A DNA stretch of 64,000 nt from Chloracidobacterium sp. N (GCF_018304765.1 NZ_CP072643.1:186001-250000); one strand, 5' to 3'; counted from the first letter of the stretch, positions 1 through 9,801 are shown. Translations and numbers: made by a program. The notes: generated by a model from the sequence alone, not told the origin.

Positions 1-790
1 GTTGTGGACAATGGCTGTCCGAAATGCACATACACCCGGCAAAACGTTGGATCGGCACATCCAGCGCAAAGAAACCGTCGGTCAGGTTGCGGCTGTCAGG
101 GGTAAGCATCGGTAAGTTCCCACCCTTGACCCAGACCTGGGCAGTCGTGAAAGACGACTGAGACTGTTTCAGGAATTCCACCGCCTGGGGCGTCAGAGCT
201 ACCCGATCGGGATCAAGCAGGATCAGCGGCTGTGGGAACAACTCCCCCACCGTCAGATCAAGCACCTTCTTTTCATGAGGCGAAAGAAGGTCATACCGGG
301 CGCGAATACGATCCGGCTTCAACCCGGAGTAGTATGCCTGCCGACGCATCTCTGGAATGATGGACTCAACATGCCAGGCGGAGATTCGGCGCAGGGTCTC
401 GGCTTCGGCAGGATAGCGTTGGTAGTAAGGTTTCATCCCGGCCAGGAATGCCCGGGTACTGACATCCACCGGCAGATACCAGGCGATGAACATCCGCAAG
501 GCCGGAGGGAAGCGGTAAAACAGCGCAACCTGTTGTTCCTCGGGCTGGCGGTCAATATATCCGGCAATTTCGTAGCAGAGGTTCAGGAAAAACGGGAAGC
601 GGCGGGTCAGGCTCGCGGGCTTGATTGTCCTTTCGGAAGACACTTCGGGAGAGGTGGCGCCTGGTGTCCCTTGAGCGCAAACAGCATACCCCTTGGTGGG
701 TGGCACTGCCCAGGCGGATGAGAAGCTCAAAGTCCACAGGCAACAGCCGCCCAAAACAACCCACAGCAGAATGTCACGGAGAACAGGCAT
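1..790 (-). CDS. Secreted Cys-tailed protein, family copy A (3' end outside window)
   Basis: The frame opens with ATG at 790 and stays open for 263 codons to the window edge. The N-terminus is a signal peptide (hydrophobic ILLWVVLGGCCLW, then SSAWA). A helical body follows with FPPALRMFIAWYLP, RYPAEAETLRRIS and LSPHEKKVLDL, then NLTDGFFALDV and a Cys pair, CMCISDSHC, at the edge. The same order of blocks recurs at 22699-23544, 35185-36132 and 37846-38791, and as a relic near 46230-46564, so this is a lineage-specific paralogous family. No known domain was recognised and the function is unknown. The start is supported by the signal peptide beginning right after this ATG. Confidence 0.75.
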   Translation of the reverse strand, partial: MPVLRDILLWVVLGGCCLWTLSFSSAWAVPPTKGYAVCAQGTPGATSPEVSSERTIKPASLTRRFPFFLNLCYEIAGYIDRQPEEQQVALFYRFPPALRMFIAWYLPVDVSTRAFLAGMKPYYQRYPAEAETLRRISAWHVESIIPEMRRQAYYSGLKPDRIRARYDLLSPHEKKVLDLTVGELFPQPLILLDPDRVALTPQAVEFLKQSQSSFTTAQVWVKGGNLPMLTPDSRNLTDGFFALDVPIQRFAGCMCISDSHCPQ

Positions 791-1039
791 ACAGGCAACC
801 TCCAGAGACAGCGTTTTCGAGGTGGTGGTTTGATAAGTAATGCCGTGATGTTAGATGGGGAGAATAAAACTGCAATAGTAGATGCCGGAATGGAAGGTGC
901 GGACAGCCGGGATGGCTGACAAGGCGGCAGCCAGCGCACACACCGGATGGCGGAACCGAACACTTTTCTTTTGAATCAGGAGCCGCGGGAATTTTAGATT
1001 CAGGTATAACCGGCAACCTGGTTCGGGAGCGTACAGAAG

Positions 1040-3187
1040 ATGCGCAGGAAGCAACTCGCGCGTGCTTTTCCGGTATGGCTCATCTTCCTGCTGGGAATGC
1101 TGGTTGGTCAGGCGGTTGGGCAGTCCGGGGCGGTGGATGGCACATTCAACCCGGGAAGCGGCGTCAACGGCGCTGTCTATGCCATGGCCGTGCAGGCTGA
1201 TGGAAAGCTGGTCATTGGCGGGGAATTCACGGCCTTCAACGGCATACCACGGAGCAACCTGGCGCGGCTCAATGCTGATGGTTCGCTGGATACGACCTTC
1301 ACACCCGGCAGCATCGCGGGGCGGGTGGAGGCGCTTGTCGTCCAGTCCGATGGCAAGGTGGTCATCGGGGGGGAGTTCTCCAGCGTGGGCGGCATCGCGC
1401 GCCGGAGCCTGGCCCGGCTCAACCCCGACGGCTCGGTGGATACCGGCTTTGTCGCCGAAACGGATGCCAATGGCATCGTCTATGCGCTGGCGCTCCGCAG
1501 TGATGGGAGGCTGCTCGTCGCCGGAGATTTTATTGCTTTGGCAGGCCAGCGGCGGGAGCGTATCGCCCAGCTCGAACCCAGTGGTGCGCTGGATGCCAGC
1601 TTCAATCCCAATGCGGCAGCCAACGGCGCCATCTTTGCGCTGGCCCTTCAGCCCAACGGACGTGTTCTGGTGGGTGGAGCCTTTACCCAGGTCAACGGAA
1701 GTCCCCGCAGTCGGGTGGCGCGGCTGACGCCTGACGGGGGGCTGGACCTGACCTTTTCACAGAGCGGCCCGATGGATGGCACGGTGCTGGCACTGGAAGT
1801 TCAGCCGGATGGGCGCATTGTCATCGGCGGCGCCTTTCGTTTTGTCAGTGGCATCGAGCGCAACGGGGTGGCCCGTCTGGAACCCGGCGGCGCACTGGAC
1901 ACATCGTTTGGCGCTTTTGGCGGTGTGGGGGGACGGTTGCTGCCGGTGGTGCAGGCGGTGCGCCTTCAGCCGAACGGACGCATACTCATTGGCGGCGACT
2001 TCACGACCGTCAACGGGACGCCGCGCAACTTTGTCGCCCGGCTTAACGGGCTGGATGGTTCGCTGGACACCGGCTTTGACATTGGCAGCGGGGCCAGCAG
2101 CGCCGTTCTGGCGTTGGCGCTGCAAGCGGATGGCCGGATCATCCTGGGCGGGGCGTTTGCAACCTTCAATGGCACGCCCCGGGCCGGTATCGTCCGTCTG
2201 CTTGGCGATGATCCCGGGTGCGCTTCAGCGGTGTTGCCGGCAGTGGCGAACGTGTCGGCGCTGGGTGGGGAAGGCGTTGTGACGGTAACGGCTGCCGGAA
2301 GCTGTACCTGGCGCGCGGTGAGTGACGTGCCCTGGATCACGGTCCTGAGCGGGGCAACGGGCAGCGGGAACGGGACGGTGACGTACCGCGTGGCGGCCCA
2401 CCGTGGACGGGCGCGGACGGGGACGCTGACCGTCTCAGGGCGGACCGTCACGGTCAACCAGGCCGTTTCAGCTTTCGAGACCGTGGGGCTGTTCCGCCGG
2501 TCGGATGGCTTTTTCTATCTCCGCAACAGCCTGACGAGCGGCTTCGCCGACGTGGCCTTTTTCTTTGGGCAGGGGAATGACATCCCGCTGTCCGGCGATT
2601 GGGACGGCGACGGCACCACGACGATTGGCGTGTTTCGGATCGTGAGCGGAGCGGCAACGTTCTTTCTCAGAAACAGCAACAGCGCCGGCTTTGCCGATGT
2701 GTCGTTTTCGTTTGGCGCGCCGGGAGACATTCCGGTGGTCGGGGACTGGAATGGGGACGGCCGGGATACGGTGGGCGTCTTTCGCAATGGCGTGTTCCTG
2801 CTGCGCAATACCAACAGCGCCGGCATGGCGGATAGCATCGTCAACTTCGGCCTCGGCACGGATGTACCCGTGGTGGGTGACTGGGATGGCAACGGCACGA
2901 CGACGGTCGGCTGTTACCGCCGTGCGAACGGCTTTTTCTACTACCGCAATGATTTGCTGTCGGGCGTGGCCGAAGGGGCGCTCTTTTACGGGCTGGCGGA
3001 TGATCTGCCCTTTGCCGGCGACTGGGATGGCGACGGGCGGGATGGTATTGGCATCGTCCGCCTGACCGAAGGCAGTTGGCGGTTTTTCCTGAAAAACGAA
3101 CTGAGTCCCGGCTTTGCCGATGTGTCGTTCAACTATGGCAATGTGAATGACCTGCCGGTGGTCGGGAACTGGAACGGGCGGCCGTGA
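1040..3187 (+). CDS. Secreted delta-60 repeat / FG-GAP-like repeat protein
   Basis: The 715-residue protein starts with a signal peptide (about residues 1-27, ending QAVGQ). Residues about 30-380 are tandem delta-60 repeats, each with a core such as [13 protein letters not shown] followed by ARLxxDGSLDxxF. Residues about 390-474 form a BACON-like beta domain ([15 protein letters not shown]...TGTLTVSG). Residues about 475-715 carry about five repeats of the type GDWDGDGxxTIGVFR...FxLRNSxxxGFAD, as in FG-GAP/VCBS-like beta-propeller proteins. It is probably a secreted or surface adhesive or carbohydrate-binding protein. No catalytic motif was seen. It lies upstream of, and co-directional with, the glycosyltransferase/radical SAM cluster. 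Confidence 0.85.
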   Translation: MRRKQLARAFPVWLIFLLGMLVGQAVGQSGAVDGTFNPGSGVNGAVYAMAVQADGKLVIGGEFTAFNGIPRSNLARLNADGSLDTTFTPGSIAGRVEALVVQSDGKVVIGGEFSSVGGIARRSLARLNPDGSVDTGFVAETDANGIVYALALRSDGRLLVAGDFIALAGQRRERIAQLEPSGALDASFNPNAAANGAIFALALQPNGRVLVGGAFTQVNGSPRSRVARLTPDGGLDLTFSQSGPMDGTVLALEVQPDGRIVIGGAFRFVSGIERNGVARLEPGGALDTSFGAFGGVGGRLLPVVQAVRLQPNGRILIGGDFTTVNGTPRNFVARLNGLDGSLDTGFDIGSGASSAVLALALQADGRIILGGAFATFNGTPRAGIVRLLGDDPGCASAVLPAVANVSALGGEGVVTVTAAGSCTWRAVSDVPWITVLSGATGSGNGTVTYRVAAHRGRARTGTLTVSGRTVTVNQAVSAFETVGLFRRSDGFFYLRNSLTSGFADVAFFFGQGNDIPLSGDWDGDGTTTIGVFRIVSGAATFFLRNSNSAGFADVSFSFGAPGDIPVVGDWNGDGRDTVGVFRNGVFLLRNTNSAGMADSIVNFGLGTDVPVVGDWDGNGTTTVGCYRRANGFFYYRNDLLSGVAEGALFYGLADDLPFAGDWDGDGRDGIGIVRLTEGSWRFFLKNELSPGFADVSFNYGNVNDLPVVGNWNGRP

Positions 3188-3278
3188 GCAACCGCCTGCG
3201 GGAGCTTGCCGGAAACCGGCTTTTGCCGTAGGGTTCAAATGTACCATTTCTCACTTTTCTTTCTGGGGCGGCCTTCCC

Positions 3279-4532
3279 GTGTACGTCAGCCAATTTCTCT
3301 CTCTGGCCCGGCAGCGCCGGACGGAACTGCAACAGGCGCTGGCGGCGCTGCCCACGGAACTCATGGGGCGGCACGAAGCACGTGGGAAAGCTCTGGAGCA
3401 GCTCCGGGAACAGACACTCGATGCGTTGGCCGAGGTCAACCTGCCGACTCTTGACCAGGCAACGCTCGACGCTGTGGAGCGGTTTACCGGTTACGGGCGG
3501 TTTCGCGGACTGAACCTGGCGGCCCATCTGGCGGCCGAGCAGGAGCGGCTGACACAGCGCATTGCGGCCATCACGGCGGATGAGCGGTTTATCCGGCGCG
3601 AGGAATTGCTCGATCCGACGGCCGGTGTGTTGACCCTGCGCGCCAAACAGGCGCGGGATGAACTGACGCTCATCGAAAGCGGCCTCCAACGCTACGAGCG
3701 GGAGCCGGGTTTTCTGGATTTGTACCGGCGCGGCTACCGGACGCCGAGCTACCGGCAGAGCGCTCTGACGTTGCAGTACTACAAGGACTGGAAGCGGGGC
3801 GACGAGATCACGGAAAAGTTCGGCTGCAAGGCGTTTTCCGAAGTGCGCGCGGCCTATGAGAACCTGCTGCGGGGGAAAGCCGTCTGTCAGCAGACACTGA
3901 ACAGCATTGAAAAGAACATCCGGCAGGTGCGCGAGCTGATTACCGAACTCAACACAGCGCAGCAGCGGTTGAGCCATTTGCCACAGGCCGTTCTGGGGGA
4001 CTTCCGCCGGATGCTGCGGGAGCATCTGGCGCTGGCCGACCGGAAGCAACTGTTTCAGTGGGCCAGCGGGGATCGCGTCCGCGAGTCGCTGATCAAACGG
4101 CTCGATGGGGTCGAGAAGCAGATGACTTATACCAAGTCCATGGCGGAGCGCCGTTTCGAGGAGGAGCGGCATTACCTGTCCGGGCAGTTGACCAGGCTGG
4201 ACCGGAAAATCACCAAGTATTCCCGTCCGAAGTATGCGAACGCCTGGATTCCTCCCAATGAGGCACAGGTTTGGTTGCGCGATCCACGGGAGCGCCTGGC
4301 CGCGCAACGGGCGCGCTTCTGGCGCCAGTATGACCGTGTGGCGACCTATGACCGTTACGACCGTTATGATTTCGCGGCGGACATGCTGTGGTGGGACGTG
4401 ATGACAGACGGGCGGCTGGATGGAAACTTCATCCCGGAAGTCTATGAGTACCGGCAGGCGCATCCGGGCTATACGTATGTGCGTCCGCCGGAGCCACAAT
4501 ACAGCTACTACCAGGGAATGGATGTGTCATGA
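3279..4532 (+). CDS. Coiled-coil protein of unknown function
   Basis: The reading frame is open from 3147, but that would overlap the end of the upstream gene. The GTG at 3279 (VYVSQFLSLARQRR) is a more plausible start and gives 417 residues. The sequence is mostly long, charged amphipathic helix, with heptad-like stretches such as LTQRIAAITADERFI and LNSIEKNIRQVRELITEL. The C-terminus is Tyr/Pro rich (YVRPPEPQYSYYQGMD). No signal peptide, membrane segment or known domain was recognised. Its stop overlaps the start of the glycosyltransferase gene in an ATGA arrangement at 4529-4532, so the two are almost certainly translationally coupled. Confidence 0.7.
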   Translation: MYVSQFLSLARQRRTELQQALAALPTELMGRHEARGKALEQLREQTLDALAEVNLPTLDQATLDAVERFTGYGRFRGLNLAAHLAAEQERLTQRIAAITADERFIRREELLDPTAGVLTLRAKQARDELTLIESGLQRYEREPGFLDLYRRGYRTPSYRQSALTLQYYKDWKRGDEITEKFGCKAFSEVRAAYENLLRGKAVCQQTLNSIEKNIRQVRELITELNTAQQRLSHLPQAVLGDFRRMLREHLALADRKQLFQWASGDRVRESLIKRLDGVEKQMTYTKSMAERRFEEERHYLSGQLTRLDRKITKYSRPKYANAWIPPNEAQVWLRDPRERLAAQRARFWRQYDRVATYDRYDRYDFAADMLWWDVMTDGRLDGNFIPEVYEYRQAHPGYTYVRPPEPQYSYYQGMDVS

Positions 4533-6400
4533 CGCGGCCGCTTAAAGTCGTGGCCTATGCGGTCAACGGGGCCGGTGTGGGGCACCTGACGCGCGTGCTG
4601 GCGATATTGCGCTGGATGCGCCGGCTGGCGCTGTGCGCCGGGCGGCGGCTCGACGTATATGTGCTGACCACATCCGAGGCCGGGGCGTTGGCGTTGCGCG
4701 AAGGGGTGGCCGTTTTCAAGCTGCCAAGCAAGACGGCGGTGCGGGCGGCCGGGTTGCCGAAGGAGGATTATCTGCGGCTGGCGCGGCAGTGGGTGTGGCA
4801 CAGTCTGGGGCTGCTCCAGCCGGACCTGCTGGTGGTGGATACGTTTCCCGGTGGGACGTTTGGCGAACTGGGTCCGGTACTGGATGTGCCGGCGCGGAAG
4901 CTGTTTGTGTGCCGGGAAGTGAAGGCGGGCTTTGATGCGGCGGGTTTTGCGGCGTGGTTGCCGTTCTATGACCGGATTGTGGTGGTTGGGGAGGGCGGGG
5001 CGGTGCGACATTCGTCTGATAACGATTTTGATTTCTCTGCACCGGCCGACTCGTTTGCCGACTCGTTTCTGGAAGAACCACTGGAAGACCCGTTTCCGGG
5101 TGTGACGGTGGATGGAACCACGGACCGGAACCTGCCGGTCAAAGGCCGGGGAGCGCCGGCTGAGGGCGAAAGCGTGGCTGACGCCGGACAGGGCGGATGG
5201 CTTCCGTCCGGGCCAGTGGTGTCCAACGGGGTTGTCTTTCCGGCAGCCGTCCGGTCGCGGGTGCGGCGCGTTCCGCCCATCCTGCTACGCGAACCGGAAG
5301 AACTGCATGACCGGACAACCGCGCGCCGGCGGCTGGGGATTCCCGATGGGGCGCTGGCGCTGTGGCTGAGCGCCGGCGGTGGCGGGGATGCACTGGCCGA
5401 GCGGACGCTGACGGCGCTGATTACGGCCCTTGAACCACTGGATGATGTTCACCTTGTCGTGGGGGCAGGGCCGCTGTTTACCGGTGCGCCCCGACGGGGA
5501 AAGGGCATCACCTGGCTGACGGAGCCGCTGGCGGTGGAGGATTTTGCCGGGCTGGATGCCGCCATTTCGGCCGCCGGTTTCAACGCCACACACGAACTGC
5601 TGGCCGCCGGGGTGCCTACGGCGCTGTTTGCCCAGGAAAAGATTGCCGATGACCAGGCCGCGCGGGTGGCGCGGCTGGCTGCCGCCGGCGCCGTGCTGCC
5701 GCTGCTGCTCAATGCGGATGGAACGCCGGACGCCGCCGGGTTGGCCGCCATAATAGCCGATTTGCGACAGCCGGAAGTCCGGGCGCGGTTGCGGGCGCAG
5801 GCCCGGTCCGTTGTGGCATTGGGGGGCGCACGCCAGGCTGCCTGGTATGGGTTACAACTCGTTCTCGATACCGGCGAACTCCAGTCCGCAATGGCACGGG
5901 CAACCCTGCGCCTCTGCCGCTGGCTGGAGCAACGGCAACCCGATACGGAATCCTGTGCGCGACTCTGGGCATTGACGGCGGCCATCACGGACGGGGATGA
6001 GCTGGCCGAGTGGCTGGAAGCCATCCCGGAGGGGATGACACTGGACGACCTGCTCACCTTTCTGCGACGTTTGCCGCGTCTGGCCGATGCGGCTGATCTC
6101 GACCATGCCTTTGGGTTATGGCAGCGTTTGGCGGAGGCGCTGGGAGCCGTGGGGGATGAGCGCGCCCGAACGATGTTTCTACGGCAGATGCCGTGGTCAC
6201 GCCGGGCCGCGGCCGGGGATCAGGTACGGGTTCTGACGACATTTCTGGCGGCAGTGGGTACGGCCGGGGAAAGTCTGTACCGGGCGTTGGCCGTGCTGGA
6301 GCGCCATACGGCCGGAGCCGAGTCTGACCCATGGCAGTGGCTGTCGGCGGTTTTGAAGGCGGCCGAGGAGGTGCGTCATGGACATAGCGCAGGCGCGTAA
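4529..6400 (+). CDS. GT28/MurG-like glycosyltransferase, 623 aa
   Basis: The N-terminus (VVAYAVNGAGVGHLTRVLAI) matches the glycine-rich start of GT-B enzymes of the MurG/GT28 type. The second domain carries LWLSAGGGGDALAERTL, WLTEPLAVEDFAGLDAAISAAG and HELLAAGVPTALF, which form the usual nucleotide-sugar binding half. Between the halves (about residues 155-235) is a low-complexity acidic insert (DFDFSAPADSFADSFLEEPLEDPF), and a C-terminal helical extension of about 180 residues has no recognised domain. It probably transfers a sugar to a lipid or small-molecule acceptor; donor and acceptor are unknown. It overlaps the next gene by 23 bases, so it shares an operon with the radical SAM genes. 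Confidence 0.8.
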   Translation: MTRPLKVVAYAVNGAGVGHLTRVLAILRWMRRLALCAGRRLDVYVLTTSEAGALALREGVAVFKLPSKTAVRAAGLPKEDYLRLARQWVWHSLGLLQPDLLVVDTFPGGTFGELGPVLDVPARKLFVCREVKAGFDAAGFAAWLPFYDRIVVVGEGGAVRHSSDNDFDFSAPADSFADSFLEEPLEDPFPGVTVDGTTDRNLPVKGRGAPAEGESVADAGQGGWLPSGPVVSNGVVFPAAVRSRVRRVPPILLREPEELHDRTTARRRLGIPDGALALWLSAGGGGDALAERTLTALITALEPLDDVHLVVGAGPLFTGAPRRGKGITWLTEPLAVEDFAGLDAAISAAGFNATHELLAAGVPTALFAQEKIADDQAARVARLAAAGAVLPLLLNADGTPDAAGLAAIIADLRQPEVRARLRAQARSVVALGGARQAAWYGLQLVLDTGELQSAMARATLRLCRWLEQRQPDTESCARLWALTAAITDGDELAEWLEAIPEGMTLDDLLTFLRRLPRLADAADLDHAFGLWQRLAEALGAVGDERARTMFLRQMPWSRRAAAGDQVRVLTTFLAAVGTAGESLYRALAVLERHTAGAESDPWQWLSAVLKAAEEVRHGHSAGA

Positions 6401-7517
6401 GCGGCGGTGGGCAGGTCTGGCAGTGGGGAAGACCGTGGTTGGGCCGCAGACCGTGCATGTGGACCTCGCCAACGGCTGCAACACAAACTGCACAACCTGC
6501 TGGGACCATTCGCCGCTGCTGACCACACCGCGCCCGCCGGCCTGGAAGCGGAAGCTGTTTGACCTGGAGCGATTTCGGGCCCTGGCGGCCGATCTGGCCG
6601 GGATGCAGTCCGTCGAGTCGGTCATTTTGTCAGGAATGGGTGATCCGTTTGTCCATCCGGGGATATACGACATCATTGCCGAGTGCAAACGCTACGGGTG
6701 GCACGTGACCATCCTGACCAATGCGCTGCTGGCCGATCCCGACCGGGTGGCGGCGCTGGGTGTGGATGCCATGCTGGTGTCGGTCAATGGCGTGAGTCCG
6801 GCATCCTATACCGCGTTTCATCCCAACCTGCGGGCAAGTGATTTCGCGCGTCTGGAATGGCTGCTGACCCGGTGGCGGCAGTTGGGGGTGGCGGTCAAGC
6901 ACGTCCAGGTCATCAACCGGGATACGGCTGCGGAACTGGTGGAGATGGTGCACTTTGCCGCGCGGCACGCAGCGCGGCAGGTGACGTTCAAGCTGGCCAG
7001 CCTGGGAAATGGCACGGAAGCATGTGCCATCACGGAAGCGCAGCGGGTGGAACTGCGGGAGCAACTCGTTCCGGCGGCGCGGGCGGCGGCAGCGGAATTG
7101 GGTGTAGTGACGAACCTGGAGGTTTTCGCCCAACAGCTTACGGCCGGAGGACTGGCGACGACGCCCATCGAGGAAGTGGGGTGTTTTATGGGCTGGCACT
7201 ACGCGCGGATTACGGTTGAAGGGGCGCTGCTGTACTGCTGTGCGGCGACGTTGCAGGTCGGGCACCTGGACTGGGGGCCGTTTTCGGAGCAGTGGTTTGG
7301 GGCGGCGTGGGAGGCACTGCGGGCATCGCTGCGGGCCGGGCAGTATGCGCCGGCGTGTCGGCAGTGTGGGAAGTTCAACCAGAACGTCAAGCTGGCGGCG
7401 AAGGTACGGGAGCGGTTTGGGGCGGTGGTGTATGCGTCCCTGACCGGTCGTTCTGCAGGACAAGCGTCTGATAACATTGAGAGAAGGAACGGCACGGCCG
7501 GTCATAGGTTAGGTTAG
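6378..7517 (+). CDS. Radical SAM/SPASM-like protein
   Basis: The protein has 379 residues. The radical SAM iron-sulfur motif is C34-x3-C38-x2-C41 (CNTNCTTC), followed by the SAM-binding region ILSGMGDPFVHP (the GGEP-like loop is GMGDP here) and a strand HVTILTNALL. The C-terminal third has a Cys set (EVGCFMGWHYARI, LLYCCAATL, CRQCGKFNQN) like the auxiliary-cluster region of SPASM or twitch proteins. The gene overlaps the glycosyltransferase by 23 bases. The last about 30 residues are Ser/Arg/Gly rich and look like a drifted tail. The substrate is unknown. Two further radical SAM genes follow directly. Confidence 0.88.
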   Translation: MDIAQARKRRWAGLAVGKTVVGPQTVHVDLANGCNTNCTTCWDHSPLLTTPRPPAWKRKLFDLERFRALAADLAGMQSVESVILSGMGDPFVHPGIYDIIAECKRYGWHVTILTNALLADPDRVAALGVDAMLVSVNGVSPASYTAFHPNLRASDFARLEWLLTRWRQLGVAVKHVQVINRDTAAELVEMVHFAARHAARQVTFKLASLGNGTEACAITEAQRVELREQLVPAARAAAAELGVVTNLEVFAQQLTAGGLATTPIEEVGCFMGWHYARITVEGALLYCCAATLQVGHLDWGPFSEQWFGAAWEALRASLRAGQYAPACRQCGKFNQNVKLAAKVRERFGAVVYASLTGRSAGQASDNIERRNGTAGHRLG

Positions 7518-7539
7518 GTAACGCTACTTAGGCGACACC

Positions 7540-8445
7540 ATGGCTAAGGTGAACATCATGCCGCCGCGTCCAACCATCGAATGGCAAACCAACGGTGTGT
7601 GTAACTACGACTGTTCGTACTGCATACAGTCACGCCGCTATCGTCAGGGGCACCCGTCCGACGCCGACATCGAACGTTTCCTGGCGTTTTTTGCGACGTT
7701 GCCGGGCGTGTGGGAAATCAAGATGTCGGGCGGGGAGCCGTTCGCCTTCCGGGGCTTTATGCAGCATATCGTTCCCGGTCTGGCGGCGTTGCCGCACCGG
7801 GTTTCGGTACTGACCAATTTTTCAGCGCCGCTGACCGTGCTGCGGCGATTTGTGGACCTGGTGGGCGACAAACTGGAAGTTTTCTCGGCAAGCCTGCACC
7901 GGGAGTACGTGGATGTTGCCGACTTCATTGCCAAGGCGGTTACGTTTCGGGGATGGCTGCGCCGGGAAACGGCATTTGTCGTCAACAACGTGCTCGTGCC
8001 GGGAACCGTCAGCGAACTGGCCGCAGTCAGGGCCGCCGTGGAAGCTGCGGGGCTTAGGTACTTTCCCCAGGTGATGAAAACCAAGCACGGCGTTTACGAA
8101 TACGACGCTATGGAAGCTTCCCTGGTGCGCATGCTGACCGGAGCACATCCAACGGCACGGGAGGCCAACATCGCGCCTTCCTACCGTGGACGGCGTTGCT
8201 GGGCAGGAGCGGCCTACTTCGTCATTGACCAGTTTGGCCACGCCTTTTCCTGCCGCACGGCAAAGCGTTTCGGGGAAGGGTATCTGGGCAATGTGCTCGA
8301 CGGGAGCTTTCGTCTGAAACCCGGCCCGGAAGTGTGTCCGTACGATATTTGTCCGTGTACGGTCCCGGCCAACCGGGGCATGATTGAAGGGCTTGCAACG
8401 CCGGAAAGCGGAGGTGACACGCATGGCGACCGACACACGGGATGA
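7540..8445 (+). CDS. Radical SAM protein, paralogue 1 of a tandem pair
   Basis: The protein has 301 residues, with C21-x3-C25-x2-C28 (CNYDCSYC) followed by WEIKMSGGEPFAF, the standard GGE motif for SAM binding. FSASLHREYV and YRGRRCWAGAAYFVIDQFGHAFSCR are shared with the next gene. A C-terminal cluster CPYDICPCTVPANRGM resembles an auxiliary iron-sulfur site. The tandem neighbour shares the same blocks in the same order, so the pair arose by duplication. The substrate is unknown. The stop lies 22 bases inside the following gene. Confidence 0.88.
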   Translation: MAKVNIMPPRPTIEWQTNGVCNYDCSYCIQSRRYRQGHPSDADIERFLAFFATLPGVWEIKMSGGEPFAFRGFMQHIVPGLAALPHRVSVLTNFSAPLTVLRRFVDLVGDKLEVFSASLHREYVDVADFIAKAVTFRGWLRRETAFVVNNVLVPGTVSELAAVRAAVEAAGLRYFPQVMKTKHGVYEYDAMEASLVRMLTGAHPTAREANIAPSYRGRRCWAGAAYFVIDQFGHAFSCRTAKRFGEGYLGNVLDGSFRLKPGPEVCPYDICPCTVPANRGMIEGLATPESGGDTHGDRHTG

Positions 8446-9304
8446 TGCCGGATGGCCGGTACCGCCGCGTCCGCCGGAAGGCGTCGTGATGTGGAACATC
8501 AACACGACGTGCAACTACCGGTGCTCATACTGTACGCAGCGTTTTCTGGATGACCGGACCCGCTGGGCGCGCGATACGCCACGCTTTCTGGAGGGCTTCC
8601 GGCGGCTGCCGGGACGCTGGGAAATCAAGCTTTCGGGCGGCGAGCCGTTCCTGCACCCAACCCTGACGGAGATTGTGGCCGGCCTGGCTGAAATGGGGCA
8701 TCACGTAAGCGTTGTGACGAACTTCTCGGCCGGCACTGAGAAGCTCGACCGGTTTCTGGAGGCGGCAGGAGCGGCGCTGCGGGTCTTCTCGGCCAGCCTG
8801 CACCGGGAGTACGTGGCGACGGAGCAGGAAGAAACAGCCTTCATTGAGAAGGCGCGTCATGTGATGACGCGGCTGCCGCCGGGGGCGAGCTTTCACGTCA
8901 CCTGTGTGGCCACACGCGCCAACCTGCCTGTTCTGCCGGAACTGGTACAGCGTTTTGCCACAGCCGGGATTCGCCTCAAGGTACAGCCTGAAAAGCAGCA
9001 GCGGGATGTCATTGCCTATACAGCCGGGGAGCAGGCGCAGCTTCTGGCGCTGGGCGGACACAACGGTCTGGGGATGCTTGCGCCTTCGTTTCAGGGGCGG
9101 CCCTGCTGGGCGGGAGCCCTTGCCTTCACCCTCGATGACCGGGGTGCGGCCTGGCGGTGCTATCCGGCGCGGCGGTACCGGCAGGAGTATCTGGGGAACT
9201 TTCTGGATGGCACGTTTGCGCTCCGTGAGACAGCCCAGCCGTGCCAGTATGCCTATTGCAACTGTACCGTCCCCATTGAGCGGGGGATGATGACGCGTTC
9301 GTGA
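8423..9304 (+). CDS. Radical SAM protein, paralogue 2 of a tandem pair
   Basis: The frame is open from 8384, but the ATG at 8423 follows a strong ribosome binding site (GGAGGTG at 8411-8417) and is chosen as the start, giving 293 residues. The iron-sulfur motif is C30-x3-C34-x2-C37 (CNYRCSYC), then WEIKLSGGEPFLHP. FSASLHREYV, FQGRPCWAGALAFTLDDRG and the C-terminal CQYAYCNCTVPIERGMM match paralogue 1. The paired Cys-rich ends suggest auxiliary clusters. Together with 4529-8445 it forms a five-gene run that looks like a modification pathway for an unidentified glycosylated or peptide product. Confidence 0.88.
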   Translation: MATDTRDDAGWPVPPRPPEGVVMWNINTTCNYRCSYCTQRFLDDRTRWARDTPRFLEGFRRLPGRWEIKLSGGEPFLHPTLTEIVAGLAEMGHHVSVVTNFSAGTEKLDRFLEAAGAALRVFSASLHREYVATEQEETAFIEKARHVMTRLPPGASFHVTCVATRANLPVLPELVQRFATAGIRLKVQPEKQQRDVIAYTAGEQAQLLALGGHNGLGMLAPSFQGRPCWAGALAFTLDDRGAAWRCYPARRYRQEYLGNFLDGTFALRETAQPCQYAYCNCTVPIERGMMTRS

Positions 9305-9345
9305 ACCGGTAACGTCCGCTTGGACAGAAAGGGCAGGGTGAGGGC

Positions 9346-9801
9346 ATGAAGTTCAAAACGTTTCTGGCGCTGGTCATCACGGGCGGGCTGGTGTTGTCAG
9401 CCGTTATTATCGGGTCCTGCGTGTGGCTTCTCCGCCAACCGGCAAGACAGGATGTTGTGTCGCGGCCGGTTGTATCTCAACCACCGGCGCTGCCCGCACC
9501 GACCACCACAGGCAGTTTACGCCCGGTGGATCGCGACCTGCTGGAGGCACTGCGCCGGCCGGTGACAAGTGACCGCATCAAAGATGCTTTTCCGGGTCGG
9601 CCGTATAAAATCACCCTTTACTGCGACAATCCGGGAGCGGGCTGGAATCGCGCCAAGATTGACCTCAACCGCAACAACCGGTGGGATGAAAAGATCACCA
9701 TCGTCAACGGCGAGCCGACAAAGCGCCAGGTGGCATCACGGGATGATGAAAACTACGACCTGGAGTACCGCTGGCGCGGCGGCCAGTGGGTGGCCAAATA
9801 G
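9346..9801 (+). CDS. Small membrane-anchored protein, function unknown
   Basis: The protein has 151 residues. An N-terminal hydrophobic segment (FLALVITGGLVLSAVIIGSCVWLL) anchors or exports it, followed by a Pro/Thr-rich linker. The C-terminal domain (about residues 65-151) contains PYKITLYCDNPGAGWNRAKID, LNRNNRWDEKITI and DDENYDLEYRWRGGQW, which look like a compact beta-sheet domain. No known family is assigned. A purine-rich site lies just before the ATG. It is the last gene of the co-directional cluster and ends at a bidirectional terminator. Confidence 0.7.
   Translation: MKFKTFLALVITGGLVLSAVIIGSCVWLLRQPARQDVVSRPVVSQPPALPAPTTTGSLRPVDRDLLEALRRPVTSDRIKDAFPGRPYKITLYCDNPGAGWNRAKIDLNRNNRWDEKITIVNGEPTKRQVASRDDENYDLEYRWRGGQWVAK

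Noticed and set aside
3129-4499. A 456-codon open frame on the minus strand
   Set aside because: It is antisense to the coiled-coil protein, which is translationally coupled to the glycosyltransferase. The minus-strand product has no family features.
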